From assembly GCA_001247695.2 (NCBI GenBank), contig LGRX02035185.1, positions 1 through 64,000 of the forward strand: a DNA stretch of 64,000 bases, read 5' to 3'. This DNA is from Cymbomonas tetramitiformis (lineage: Eukaryota; Chlorophyta; Pyramimonadophyceae; Pyramimonadales; Pyramimonadaceae). How positions within the stretch are numbered: the stretch's first letter is position 1; each line of letters opens with the position of its first letter. The notes under the pieces were generated by a model. The model was not told the origin of the DNA and ran no database searches. It saw only the letters and a list, made by a program, of their open reading frames with translations. A program made the translations under genes and the position numbers. Shown here one piece after another: positions 36,001 through 49,100 of the stretch.

Positions 36001-38850
36001 GTGCGCAGTCCCTCGTCGCGTGCGCCTGTGCGCCTATCTTGTATGCCCCGTAGTTCTTTGTATTCCATCGGTCCGGAAATATTCACATTTCATTGGCGAT
36101 ATTTGATCCAGACACACCCCCCTCGGGCTCATGATCTGCGTTGTTCAGCTGATTTTGGACAGTGTTTTTTCACTTCGCACGCAAATGATAGATTCTGCTT
36201 CTGACGCGGTCCTATATCGCTCAACATGTTGCACCTCACCCGCATGCATCATGTGCACGTGCCATCAAATTGATTAGTAATTCCCATAGTTGCGATGATG
36301 CTTACTTGTGTTATGGCTGTAAATGTTTTGAAAGTCCCTCCATGCCCCCCGGAAACGTATCTCAGCGGAAACGTGTCCCCCCCGGAATCGTGATTGCATT
36401 TTACTCCTTAGAATCTCCAGGAAGCTTACCTTGCACACCACAACCTGGGCACTTGACACCAATGGATGGTGTATGCACTTATGCTTCCCCCCCGCCACTG
36501 CTCTCTGACCTTGAGCTTGCGGTTCTTTCCCCTTCTGAGGTGAAATCGAGCGGAGAAGCACAAAGGATATCAAGCAGGTGTCCTTGACTGAAATCGAGCG
36601 GCGAAGCACAAAGGATATGAAGCAGGTGTCGTTGACTGAAATCGAGCGGTGAAGCACAGCGGATATGAAGAAGGTGTCGTTGACTGAAATCGGCGGCGAA
36701 GCACAAAGGATATGAAGCAGGTGTTGTTGACTGAAATCGAGCGGCGAAGCACAAAGGATATGAAGAAGGTGTCGTTGACTGAATGAGCGGTGAAGCACAA
36801 CGGATATGAAGCAGGTGTCGTTGACTGAAATCGAGCGGAGAAGCACAAAGGATATCAAGCAGGTGTCCTTGACTGAAATCGAGCGGCGAAGCACAAAGGA
36901 TATGAAGCAGGTGTCGTTGACTGAAATCGAGCGGTGAAGCACGACGGATATGCAGCAGGTGTCGTTGACTGAAATCGAGCGATGAAGCACAACGGATATG
37001 AAGCAGGTGTCGTTGATTGAAATTCAAATCGGTTGCAATTTTGATGACAAGATTCGTTCGCTGAATCTTGGAGCATCTTTTGCGGTTACAGCAACACCTA
37101 GTTTCTGATAGGATACTTTTGGTTCCTCAAACCAAAAGTGAGAGCTATGATCAGGTATTACTCATATGACCTGCACTCCTACAACAAAAACAATACACGA
37201 AATATATCCTGGCGGGTATATAATGCTTTCGGCGTGATGCGACGAATGGTTTTGCATGTAGTGTACCACTCCTCCTCTTTGCCCGCTGCTTTGATTGGTT
37301 GAGATCTGCCGCATGTGCCGTGTACTTTCCACGTATGCGTGCTTTGCATGTGGCGCGCTGGAGACTTGTGTGGGTGCTTGTTGCGCATGTGCCTTGTGCT
37401 CACAACTTGGAAGAATCTCCCTCACGGCACTCCTTTGCATCTGGTGCCCGGTAGAGTCACTCGTGCACCTTCGCCTTTCTGCCCATCAGTTCCCTCTCTG
37501 CCCCTCGTATGCATGTAGCTGGAAACTTCTTGTGCTCAGCCAATCTCTCCCATCTGCCGTTGGGGTCTACAGGGATCACCTCCGTAGCCAAGTCGCTTGG
37601 TGCCTCACAAGTGTCCGAGGTAGGACCCCTTTCTGCAGCCCATGGAGAGACAACTCCGATGCCTGTCGAGGCTTGTGGTTCCTCGCGCCCACATTACCAC
37701 CGGATGCCCAGCTCATTAACGATCCTGGGGTATGCTCCTGGCTCTGTTGCACATGCTCCATGATGCTCAGTATCCGTCAATATCTCCCCGCTCCTCACAC
37801 ACGAACATCTTCCGGACTCCCTCCTAAGCGCGTCACGATTTCCATACTCCATGTTCCATCCCCTCAACTGCCCAACCGAGTTTGGTGCGGTCCATCTTTT
37901 CCCCATCCCTTTGGACTATTGCATAACCGGGCTCCACACCATCATGCATCGTTGCCTACCGCACCAGTCGCACGATCATGTTCTGTGGCATCCATCACCG
38001 CCCCACATCCCGAAGCGCACAATTATGTCCCATTCTATCCCACGCCACCCTGCCCCTTGAACCGCATGAGCATGCTCCCCACTATCCAGCCCCAGCGGGA
38101 AGCATGGCTAAGAGCTGTTGCAGGAGGAGCCCTCGATGGAGTAATGGGATATCGCTCCTTGGTTCTAGTCGCTGCATGTGATGGCGCGTGCTGATTGGGT
38201 AGGTGCACTGGTGCAGACCCTCTATGAGCGCAAGCAGAACGAGGAGATCTGGGGTGAGATGCGGTCATGGGTGGCCACCGACGCTGCAGCAGTGAAGGCG
38301 TGCGTGCGCTTCGCCAACCAACATAGGGTGTGCAACTAACCCCTTCCTTGAACCAGAGCCGGCCTATGGTATTCTTTCCAAGCAAGATTTCGACGGCAAG
38401 AGTTCGCCAAGAGTTCTACGGGACGATCTCTGACAGAGCTTGTGGGCATGCGCAGGTCCTGGTGGAGCCGGCATGTGGTGCGGCTCTAGCAGCTGTATAC
38501 GAAAAGTCGCCTGCGCTCGAAGGTGGATCTCTGGCCCAATTCAAGGCTGCAGAGCGTAGGCTAATTCCGGTGTGTACACGGTGCAGTGCCGAGGGGCAGT
38601 GAGGGCATTCAAAGCTGCGTGTTGTGGCGAATGGGTCACTGTCGCACATGTGTGTGGGCAAAATGTCACAAAGAGAAATCAAGGGAGTATCTCGGTCTTG
38701 GAACAGTGGGACATAAAGCCCGATGTAATGGGCGATCCACTGGATGTCGATGTTTTCGATGCCCACGAACCACCCATGAGCCAATGTGCTCCCAACTTTG
38801 AGCCCACTATGAATGAAACATGCAGGGGGATGATATCACACCCAATTTGA
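33038..38850 (+). CDS. L-serine/L-threonine dehydratase, 12 exons
   Basis: A PLP fold-type II enzyme that deaminates serine or threonine to pyruvate or 2-oxobutyrate. Exons: 33,038-33,389; 33,501-33,542; 33,805-33,909; 34,187-34,242; 34,640-34,702; 35,058-35,105; 35,379-35,492; 35,880-35,982; 37,573-37,619; 38,217-38,327; 38,456-38,522; 38,615-38,850. All introns are GT-AG, phases agree and the total is 1,344 nt (447 residues). Key parts: SFKLRGMG (PLP lysine, exon 2), SSSGGNAGLAVAYAG (exon 3), HPYEGEDAWE, ASVGGGGLVLGI (glycine-rich phosphate loop), ETVGADCF and VEPACGAAL. The first ~78 residues are basic, Ser-rich and nearly free of acidic residues, like an organellar transit peptide. The last exon is the least certain; its end does not align well with the family. 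Confidence 0.85.
36541..37020. repeat. 48-bp minisatellite, 10 copies, in intron 8 of the dehydratase gene
   Basis: Unit: GAAATCGAGCGGCGAAGCAC, then AAAGGATATGAAGCAGGTGT, then CGTTGACT. Because 48 is a multiple of three, all frames stay open and give spurious ORFs on the minus strand. It lies in a 1.6-kb intron (35,983-37,572). Confidence 0.92.
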
Positions 38851-39453
38851 CTCGTGCAAGTGTGCGGGTTGAGTTTAGTGGAAACTTACGGAGATCTTGC
38901 CACTGCAACATGAACCTACCCTCCCAGCATCAAGAAGAACACGCTTGGGGAATAAATAGTTGATGAGTGTCGGTGAATGTGGTTCAGTGATTAACACACC
39001 TTTTATTTGGTGTGTCGACGTCGTGTCAGGGTGCAAATCAGTGGTGGTGGAAGTATGTGGTGGAGCGATAGTGGACATGCCCTCCCTTAGGAAACTGGCC
39101 GATGATTGCGGTGTGGATCTCGAGGCATGAAGTTGGAGAAGTTCGGCGAACGTATCATGGAGCTTGTAATTGCTATCAACATTTGCTTTGATAGGACATT
39201 TGGGATGGAGTGGCTGCCTGTATGTGAATGCCAGGTCATAGGGGTGGTCATTTTTATTGCCGAGGTCACCGCTGCACAAAAATCAGGATTTCTATACTGC
39301 ATGATTGAATTTTAATACATTTTTGAACGAGGTTTCTGCCACTATTATGCATACACAACCTTGTACACATACTCAAGTTAACCCAGCAAAGGACATGTAA
39401 AGCTGATCACACTACACATCTGTATATCATACTTGCATGAATATCACAGAGCC
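38851..39453. other. Spacer between convergent genes
   Basis: It lies between the dehydratase stop (38,850) and the stop of the reductase on the other strand (39,454). It would hold both 3' UTRs. There is no credible ORF and no clear terminator motif. Confidence 0.5.
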
Positions 39454-41698
39454 TTAGAACCGCATTTTTGTGTACGCTGTGACAGCCTCTACACTCTTTT
39501 CCCATAACATCTTCTTAGCCTTCTCATCTACACATATTGACTCAGGAGGAATGTATTCGGGTGGACCACTCATCCAGCCTGCCACAATGACCACCCTCAT
39601 CAGCCAAATCCATCTTCCTGAGCCTCAAGGTACTCATAAGCTATACTCTCTGCATGTGATAGAGCAAGTGCATCGTCATACACAAACAACAGAGACACTT
39701 GGAACCTGCACAATTACTGTGACAAAACGATTGAGAGATCCGGTAAGAAGCAGAGATACCTTGCGGGAACCCTTTTGTGGGTCCATACAGCCCATCACCA
39801 GAGGGCATGTCCTTTGCGCACATGCACATCAGGATTCCCATCGTCCCGTCCTCCGGTGTTTGGCCACACGCTCCAGAAAAAAATTGACCAGCAGTGCCCA
39901 TACCGTTGAATAAGTTTGTGTTAGATAGTCCGGGATGGGCCACGAGAGACTTTACTTTCGAACCGTTCGCCTACACACCGTACCCTCAAAAACTTCAGGC
40001 GGCATTCTCTTCGCAAAGAAAGCAAAAGAAAAAAAAGAAGAAACTGTGTTATGCACTAGAAATGCCCCAAGCCCAAATTGTTATGTCGCTACTTGCTGCG
40101 TTTCTCATGCCCCCTTTAATCGATTTTCAAGGCCTTGCCTCATCTTATCATGCGTACCTGCAGCTTGTCATGGAGGGCGAAGGTGAAAACGGCGTTGGCT
40201 AGCTTGGTCTGATGGTACCTTTCGTAGCGGGCCGCGAAGGCATCCCCACCCAAGTCGCCTCCCTTCTGTCGAGCAGTGCACTCCCCACCCGAGGAGTCTC
40301 ATGCGGAAGCGATGCATACCACAAAAAAGTTTCCACACGTGGTACAACAGGCAAGCGAGCCGATGTGGGGCGTGCTTGACGGGAATGCTATCCTACCGCC
40401 TAACGCGCAAAGGCTGCGGCGCAGTGGCAGATCCTGAGCGTCGTAGCGCCATGGCTGCGTGCGTGAGGGCTGGGGCACCAGGTTGTCTTCCGAGGGCTGC
40501 GATGCCGTGGCATCTCCGACACGGGCAACGCTAGGAAGGCGACAGCGAGACACATCGAACATGCCCTGTTCAGCTTTGTCCAGGTTGGCTTTGCTTCACC
40601 TGCTCAAGGTATCTCGCTTCGAGTGGCGTTCCTTCCCGGGCGCGCGAGGAGTGGTTCACCACCCTCGCCTCCCCGCTCCTGGTCGCAGCTTTCTCCAACA
40701 ACGGCATGAGCTCGTTTGTTAAAAGAAAATGCGACAAGTGGTTCGTCTGCATCTGTTCATCAAAGCCCTGCAGCAAACAATGGTGCAAAAACTCATATGC
40801 GTTTTCTGCGCGCGGTAGACGGGCGTCAAAATCAGTATAGAAGGCAGCATAAGAAACGCCAGCAGTCGCCTGGGCCCTGCAGCGGGCGTGACTTCGCGTT
40901 TCGTCAATAGTGGCTGCAATCGCGTGAAGATAGAGGCCTACTTTCGGTTTTTAAAACCGAGCGCCGAAACTTTAAGCCCAGGTGAGAAATATAAACACTT
41001 TGAGTTCATGAAGACCGTGACTGAAGTAGAAGGTCTTCAACTGCATTTTCGCAGGTTCAAACCACTAGGAATCCAAGTCTGGTGCACAACATTGACGGAT
41101 TTAAAAGAAATTATCTAGATGGTCTCAAGTCCAAAAAGCACAAGATAGCAGTAAATAACTATTGGGACATGTGGTGGACGCGCGTCGCAGAGCTCGCGCA
41201 CTTGCTTGGTGGCCTTATCAGGGGTATTCATGATCCCGGCATTATTACAAAGTATATCCACACCGTCCGGAAACAGTGTTTTCACTGTCTCTGCCGCTTT
41301 TTTCACACTTTCCATATCCAGGAGATCGCACTCGATGGACACCACCTGAGGAGAGGCACAGCAACCGCCGTGGCAGACGCGTTCCTTGAGCCAGGGTAAG
41401 CATTTAACCACGGAGTGACACGCTTTCCCGCCTCACGTCTATTTCAATGCATAATCCATTGAGAGAATGTCACCTTGGCGTCAGGTGCTGCACATTGCAC
41501 TTCCTTCAGCGCGGCCTCAGAGCGCGCCGAGTTACGGTTTAACATCGCCACGGAGGCTCCTCTTCTAGCCATAGTTGTGGCTGCAACGGTGCCAGTGCCA
41601 GACGTGGTCCCAGTAATCACGATGTTCTTTCCAGCCTGAGAAGGCAGTGTTTTCTCGAAATCAGGGAACCATTTCGGAGTCGACTTGGTGTTACCCAT
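39454..41698 (-). CDS. Classical short-chain dehydrogenase/reductase, 6 exons
   Basis: An NAD(P)-dependent oxidoreductase of the retinol-dehydrogenase-like SDR group; the substrate is not predictable. Exons (transcript order): 41,698-41,474; 41,345-41,202; 40,767-40,600; 40,265-40,158; 39,970-39,760; 39,578-39,454. All junctions are GT-AG in phase, 981 nt in total, 326 residues. The nucleotide-binding TGTTSGTG follows an N-terminal extension MGNTKSTPKWFPDF, whose Gly2 and Ser could suit N-myristoylation (inference). Also present are NNAG (exon 2), NHLSHFLLT and the catalytic serine in VVNHSS (exon 3), the catalytic YHQTKLAN (exon 4) and LVAHPGLSNTNLF (exon 5), the usual SDR C-terminal landmark. 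All catalytic residues are intact, so it is probably functional. It is divergent from the NHL gene and convergent with the dehydratase. Confidence 0.9.
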
Positions 41699-43100
41699 GT
41701 TCCGTCGATGCGTGGGGAACTTAACTTTCACAACACTCAAAACAGATGATCTCTACCCTATTCAAGAGCCTTCAGACCAGAACCTATGCGGTGGAGGAAC
41801 CTATTCGCGTAATTCAATTATCATGAAGTGCTCAATACACACCAGCCTTCCCTGGCGTGGGAAAATAATGCAATGTGTTGCGTAAACTTCGCTCCGCATC
41901 TCGACGTCTCGAGGTGGCATGCAGCACCTTCCAGCTTGCAGCAGACGAGAGCTCAGACGGAGAGCATCCAACCTTGATCTTTCCTGACGCTGACGTGAGA
42001 CGACATCGTCTTCGTGTCACTTCGACATCGTGTTCGTTAGGGGTGCCCAACTAAAGTTGAGCCGTCCAAGGTTTTTAGATCGGGAACATCTTAAGGTCCT
42101 AAGAGATTCATGGAGAGCGACAAAGGACTGTATCGTACTTCGATCTCTGGAATCGTATATGGACTGTCAGATTCGGAAAATTGCCACTTTTAAAAAATGA
42201 ACGGACCAGTTTATGAGTTGTGCAGCTCCTAGATGTTCGTGTCACGAACACCTAGTGCTGCTCCACACTACTGTAGCGACTAGGATCTACAGTAACAGTA
42301 GGTGTTCGTCCAGCCGATTCGAGCTCCCGCTCCCGCTCCTGCTCCTGTCCCGTCGCGTGCTGATGCCGCAAATGCCGATGCCGCTGCCGTCACTTTCGGA
42401 GATCACAGGTTCGGGTTCGCGTGTGTCACGCTCGCGCTCTCACGCACCGATACGTTTAGGTTGTAACGTTAAACGTAAACGTTGTAACCCTCCGCTCGCC
42501 TGAGACGCAAGAAGACCGACTCCGCGCACGACGACGAGTTTCAATTCGAATTGATACGGATGACATGTCGGGTTGATCACCCTCTTAAGTATGGGATCCC
42601 ATACTTTAGGAAAATAAAACATGAGGCTCGACTCACTCACACTGGTTTGAAACGACAACGATACATGAACATCCGACTTGAGTTTTTGTTGCAATTCTTT
42701 CCTCTTCGTTTACTTGTGACGCATATCTGATTTTTTGAACTGCGACGAGACGCGTCTGAGAGCGTAAAGAAAGCATCTACGTTTGAATTCCTTAGGTCAT
42801 CAGATTTCTCACATGAAGAATGAACTATCTTATCTTCTTGAAATTCTGGTAGAGTGAACCTCGGGGGGGGAGGAGTGCCGCTGTCTAGCACACGTCAACC
42901 AATCCTATTCGAAGGCCAACCCTATTCGCGTGTCAACTCATTCATGCTGTTGAAGCATTTCACATTGCGTATTGGCGCGTAGTGCGGTTGAATTTGATAC
43001 CGATTTGGATCAGCATTTTGAATATGCTTTTCGTGAAAGCCCTATCACATGAATACCCGCAGTAGCGTCCGACCTGATTCTATTTTGACGCCTAATTGAA
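41699..43100. promoter_or_regulatory. Divergent promoter spacer between the SDR and NHL genes
   Basis: 1.4 kb between two divergent starts. It contains a perfect 20-bp palindrome AAGTATGGGATCCCATACTT at 42,587-42,606, a 12-bp palindrome CAATTCGAATTG at 42,542-42,553, and a near-perfect 17-bp palindrome TGTTCGTGTCACGAACA around 42,233-42,249. No coding sequence is credible. Shared regulation of the two genes is possible but unproven. Confidence 0.45.
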
Positions 43101-46100
43101 ATGTGGTGTCTTCTCCTTTTGTATCTAACGTTAAGCGGTGTGCAAGCCTACGCCTCAGTCTCAGGTACGCGTTATGAAATTAATGTGCTGCCGAGTGACC
43201 CTGTTCTGAGTGAATTGTTCAACTCTCTCCTGCTCTAGACTGTTGGGTTTGTGCTCGTTTGCTGCGTACAAAATACAAATGTTTTTGGTTGTGTACGTGT
43301 AGACATGCTAGATATTTTAGGAGGCAACTTCTCAAAGCCGGATTACGTGGATAGCAACAACCTCTAAAGCGAGCGCAAAGCGCTCTCCTTGCACTTGCCT
43401 GCTCAAAGCATGCACAACCCAGCTCCCCTGCACAGCCGGGATGGTCGTTGAAATCTTTCTGGCCTGTGTCATGTATTTGTAGGCGGGGAGTATCTGCCAT
43501 CTGTTTGCTATTTTTGCACCCTACGGTGTTTCGCATTTGCTGTCTGTGGCTGCTCGCCCCCAAAAAATATGCATGCATCACATCAGTCTGAATTGCGGAG
43601 GCTGTTTCATCGCGCAGGAGTTGTTAGTACCCTAGCTGGAGGGGGCAACACCACACTTCTCGGGGAAGACTACCCTGCGAGCGGATTTGCCGACGGCACC
43701 GGAGAGCTTGCGCAATTTTCCAGCCCTGCTGGTGCACTCGTCTCCTATCAGGGGACCAAAGTGTATGTTGCTGACGCCAGCAACAACAAAATCCGCACCG
43801 TTGTAGTGTCCACAGGTATGCTTCCCGCCAGTCAAAGGCCCGGAGGTCAAGTCCCTGTCACCGCTCTTGCTTCCGCTCCTTTTCGCTCTGACAGAAGGCC
43901 CCCACTTGCACCAACTTCCGACACCTATCACAACGCCCTTAGTGCGCAGACTCCCTTATGCTCCGCTCCCCGCCTGCTAGAGCTGTTCTACAACGCCTGC
44001 GCTCGGGCCCCCCAGTCAGCACTCGAGAGGGACTGAGGCAGGGCGCTGCACAGGAGCCGTGACGACTCTCGCCGGAGGAGGTAAAGATCTGAGCGAGTCG
44101 GGTCACACCGATGGAACTGGGACGGATTATGGGAACTTGTTCCATCATCCTTCTGCACTCGCCATCACCCAAACATCCAATATCTTGTATGTCGCCGACA
44201 CCCTGAACAACAAGATTCGCAAGGTGCGCGTAGCCTCTCAGAACTGGGACAAAGCGCGACCCCCACACACCAGTGGGGGTTCTACTTCTGTGATTGCCAT
44301 CTCACTTATGGCAAGTGTCGGGAAGGGGAGGGTCGCACTGCCGTTTGTAGGTGATCGCGCAGATTGGCCTGACCACTGAATCTTCTACCGTCGGTAAGCG
44401 TTGACCCCACCACTTTGTACAAAAACCAGGTCAATTGTATGTTGTTGTTTGATACTATTTCCGGTATGGCGTTTAGTGCAGCGTTTAGTGCCGTGTTTGG
44501 TGCCGTGTCTCAGCGATTCTTGCAACTCGTACCACGTGATGCATTGCAAAAGCTGGGTCAGAGCTGTGTGGCGCATAGCAAAAGCTGGGTCAGAGCTACG
44601 TGATGCATTGCAAAAGCTGGGTCAGAGCTGTGTGGCGCATAGCAAAAGCTGGGCCATGGTGAAGTGTTGAGCGCTTCTGCATCCTGTGGCGGCTGGATGC
44701 AGGTGTCACTACCTCGCTAGTCGGCGGAGGTAGTACCGGTAGCTTTGCTGACAGGGTGCTCCCTTACGCCTCTCCCTAAAACCCGCAGTCCCTATCCTGG
44801 CCCTAGCCTGCAATCCCAGCCGACTTCCGGCCCGCCCTCTGCGCCCCTCAGCTGCCACCTGCAGGATGGGGTGCAACCATTGGCGACGTCAGGAATGTGC
44901 ATCATGCATTGCTCCTGGCCACAGTTTGCATCAAGTTATTAGAAATATGCAGGATGAACCTACTATCTACGTTGACATGAATGGCCCGCTTACAAGCAGC
45001 CATTTGTAACTTCAGGATAGCCTGCCACCATGATTTCTGTCCACGGCTATATCCAATCAGGTATCACTGTCACGCTGCGGGGAGCCGCGACGGTTCAGCA
45101 TACTCGGGATCGGCATCCGGAAAGCTGCTCATAGAAGGACGTCAAGATCACCTGTGGCATATGCCCTGGCAGACTAGGTTTGAGGAGAGGAGTTTGGCGA
45201 GTGTGCGCGCCAGGCGGCACCGGCACATATGCAGGTGTGCTGCAACCTGCGCCCGTGACCAGTCCCGATCAATTGTGCAGCTGCAGATGGCTGCAAGATC
45301 TCAGCCCTGGGTGCAGAGTGGGAAGCCGGCGTTCTCATACCGACGGAGCAAGCATGATTGGAATCCTCAGTGCACCTGGGGTGCGCAGGGTGCGTGGATG
45401 GTGTGTACCCGGAGGGGTGCGTGGATCGTTTCACCGGAGGGGTGCGTGGATGGTGTCCTCCCCTGAGTGCGCGTGATGGTGTACCCGAGGGGTGCGTGAT
45501 GGTGTCATCGAGGTGCGTGAATCGTGTACCCGGAGGGGTGCGTGGATGGTGTCATCGGAGGGGTGCGTGGATCTTGTCACCGGAGGGGTGCGGGGAATCG
45601 CTAATTCGCCGTGAACCATGATGAAAGCTGCATTCAAAACCTTTTTCAGGACAATCAAAGTTTCATCCTACGGCTAAGGGGAGTGCCCCTCTGCTAGTAA
45701 GCTGATCTCTGTTCTAGAAAGTCTGCCCATACTGTCCCTGCTCTGCGCCGGCCAGGTGGAAGGCCAAATAACAGAGCTGCACTCCTCACACAGATTGTGC
45801 TCGGATGCGCCACGTCACTTTGAGCTAAGCGACTCTGAACGCAAGTTTTCTGACCGCTCCCACTTTGTGCAAGGGCCCTGCCATCTGACGCCGGTGGCCT
45901 GAGGCATGCTTGCGCCGGAACGCCAGGCTCGATTCGAGAGTTCGGGAAGCTCTGCAGCCGCCATGTGATTAAACGGGCTTGGCATGGCTGTCGGCGGTGG
46001 CTCTAAGCCGGAATGATTGGCTTTCAGGCTTCAACGGTCCGTACGGCCTGGCCTTGAACGCAGATGACACCGTTCTCTACGTCGCAGACTATGGGAACCA

Positions 46101-49100
46101 CATGGTGCGGAAGGTCACCATCGCCACAAGTATGTGACCCCCCGGGCTACTCACCACCCCTTCTCAAGCACACGCGCCACGTGTTGCAACTCACCACCCC
46201 TTCCCAAGCACACGCGCCACGTGTTGCAACTCACCACGGCCTCTCATGCACATGCGCCACGTGTTGCAACTCACCACGGCCTCTCAAGCACACGAGCCAC
46301 GTCCTGTCACATGTGCTGCAGGAACACTGTCTGCTGGAGTCACGCCTGCCCCTGAGAGATCCGCCTGAGAAATCCGCCTGAGAGATCTGCCTGAGGAGTG
46401 TGTGCAGCTATTTCCTTCGTTGGCAGTGTCATTTTTTCATCGGGATCCAATTTGGCCTCACCCGGGCCTTGTCTCAGGGGTGATTTCGGCTCTGAGGGGG
46501 TGGCGATGATGGGGGCTGCTGCTTGAATAGGCATTGTCGTCACCATGTGCGGCGGTGTTGAGGGTCTTGCGGATGGCATCGGCACAGCTGCAGAAATGGG
46601 CGGACCATCTGGTGGGTGACTTCCTGACCCAACAAGCTAGTCACGGGGGGTGGTCGAAAAAGATGGGGGAACGATGTATTCTCAGTAGGAAACTCCCCCC
46701 CCCCTAAGAGGCCATGGGCGCTTGTGCCTTTAGTGGTTGGATTGTATCACTGCCTCCCTCAAAACTGTGCGTATTTGGTGAATGGATGGCACCCGCCCGG
46801 CTTCAGGCATTTGCATGTGTCGATACACTGGATCTCCCGGACTTGATGTTCTTCTGAGCTTCTGGCATTCTTGTCGTTCATCCCCGCAACCACTCGCGGG
46901 TTGGGCCAACAATGAGATGCAACAGCTGCGGCTATGGCGAAGGTAGTCGATCGATGATTTACCACGAATGTAGGCGGCTGGGCGGCATCGACGCTGCACA
47001 ATTTACCATCTGATACCGGAGCAGCGCTTGTGAATCGATGGTTGCGGATCATGCAGTCATCCAAATTAAACCTTGATCGATGCATGCGGTGCATCCTGGT
47101 TGGCATCGACGCCTCTGCATGCCAGTGGTCACCAAGCTTGTCGGGAAGTAAGCTGCCGGCTCTTCGCCCGGCTCGTGTCTGCAGGGCTGGTGATGAGCGC
47201 GGACTTCACAATGCTCTATGTGGCCGAAGCCACCAGCAATCGAGTCCGGGCGCTCGGCTAGACGATTGTGAGGGCGCTTCGGAGCCTCCCCCCCCTTCAC
47301 CCCGCCCCACGTGCAAACTCTGACGGGCCAATGGACACGCAGCTCTGACTCTCAGTCGCAAATGCAGCAAACGCAGCAGCGCCCTGCGGAGAGGAGCGGC
47401 GCGCGTGTGGCTCGGCGCGACTGTGCTGCCAGAGAGCGCTTAAAGGTTTTTCTGCCAGCACACTGACCGAGCGCCGGCATGCTGTCAAATGGCGACGTGG
47501 CGTCCCCCCTCTTATCGTGTTCGCGCCTCGCACCGAACCAGCTGTTGTCTGACAGCATCCCTCCAAATGGTTGGCACCACGTGGCCTGACAGTGCGATAG
47601 CTTCGTGTTGCTCGGTGATCGAGTGTGCAGAGTAAGGATCCAGTGTGAGGAGCCACATGCGTGTCGGTGCATCTCCCTCAAAAGCTCCGCGAGCGACAGT
47701 CAGCTCGGCCCGTGTGAAGCGGCTCTAGGGACCTCTGACAAGTGTGCCTCTTGGCTCGCTGGCGAGTGTACCTGATGCGGTGCTGTGGGCGTGGCTGCAG
47801 TCAATGTTTCGGGGGTGGCAGGGTCCCCCCGAGGGTCGAAAGGCTATGTTGAAGATCCCGCCGGTTCGCGTGTACGATTCGACAAACCACGTAAGTTGGA
47901 TGGGCCGTGATGCCTCTTTTGATTTGACACACCACGAAAGCGAACTCATCTGGCATCCCACCTTCAATGTAACGTGCCATAGACGTGAAATATCTTGAGG
48001 TCCAGCTTTCAGCGTTACACGCAATATACGCCAAGCAGTTTGGCAGAGGCCCCACGCCCGCCAAGAGCCTCCCTTGGTGCGCCAGCGGAGCCGCGTCTGC
48101 CTCCTCCTCCTCCGTGATGCAGTGCAGCTTTTCTGACAGGCAATGGCATGCTTTGAGAGAGCACCGAACATACTCGCCTGAGAGATTGCAGAAAATTGCA
48201 ACGCAGCGTGCGGTGTCTTCTGCCTCAAGGCCACATCCATTTACAATACGTCTGGGGGCGTGCTGGCAATGCAGTTGACGTGGCACTCAGCAGTGACACC
48301 CTGGACTTGTATGTGACGGACTCCGAAAACGACGCCATCCGGCGGGTAGCCATAAGCTCAGGTCAGTGAAAGGCAGAATACGTGAAATCTGATTGGCTTT
48401 CACTTTGTCTTCAGATTGTGCCTTACTTCGCCTTGGGCTCAGTCATATTCAGACTGACCCACGCTCCGCCTGCACTTCGGATGAACCATGATTGGCCCTT
48501 CGATCGCCTTGCAACGTACGCACCGACCGATGGCCCTTTCCCTTGTGCCCCGCGCCCCGCGCCCTTCGGATCGACAAGCCTGGAGCATGCCATCGCACCG
48601 CGGCATCTGGCCGGCGCGCCCCGGGAAGTGCTTCTGGCCGAAGAGTGCGGGGCTTGTGTTATACAGGAGGCACAACGACCCTCTTGGGAGGGGCCACACC
48701 CCCCTTAGGGGGTCACAAGGATGGTGATGGCACGGCGGCATGGTTTAATAAACCCTGGGGACTCTCGGTTAACTCCAACTTCCTGTACCTCGGGGATGCG
48801 GACAACGGGCTGTTGCGCGCTGTCAACATCACCACCGGTGGGCGCCATCGCCTGTCACCCCCTGACTTCAGGGTTGCAGCCGCGTTGCCTCTGCTCCTGC
48901 ATATAGCTCCCCGCTTGGTCTCGTCATCCATGTTCCTTGGCAGGTTTGCCTCTCAGAGTCTGTTTGCAATCTGGTCCTCCCATCAGTTGCATGTTCCGCC
49001 CGTGCGCAGTGTGGGCCCTCCAATCGGTAGCATGTTCCGCCGCGCGCAATCTGGGCCTCCAACGGTTGCATGTTCCGCCGCGCGCAATCTGGGCCCTCCA

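Noticed and set aside
36274..36990. Minus-strand 238-residue ORF with repeated RSISVNDTC peptides
   Set aside because: It is the translation of a 48-bp minisatellite whose unit is a multiple of three; it lies in an intron of the dehydratase gene and has no domain.
42213..42503. 96-residue plus-strand ORF upstream of the NHL gene
   Set aside because: It is a repetitive Ser/Leu/Pro translation of a CTCCCGCTCC-type run in the promoter spacer with no similarity or splice support.
47725..48286. Overlapping minus-strand ORFs of 160-170 residues
   Set aside because: They are antisense to an intron of the NHL gene, show no domain and compete in two frames without any preference.
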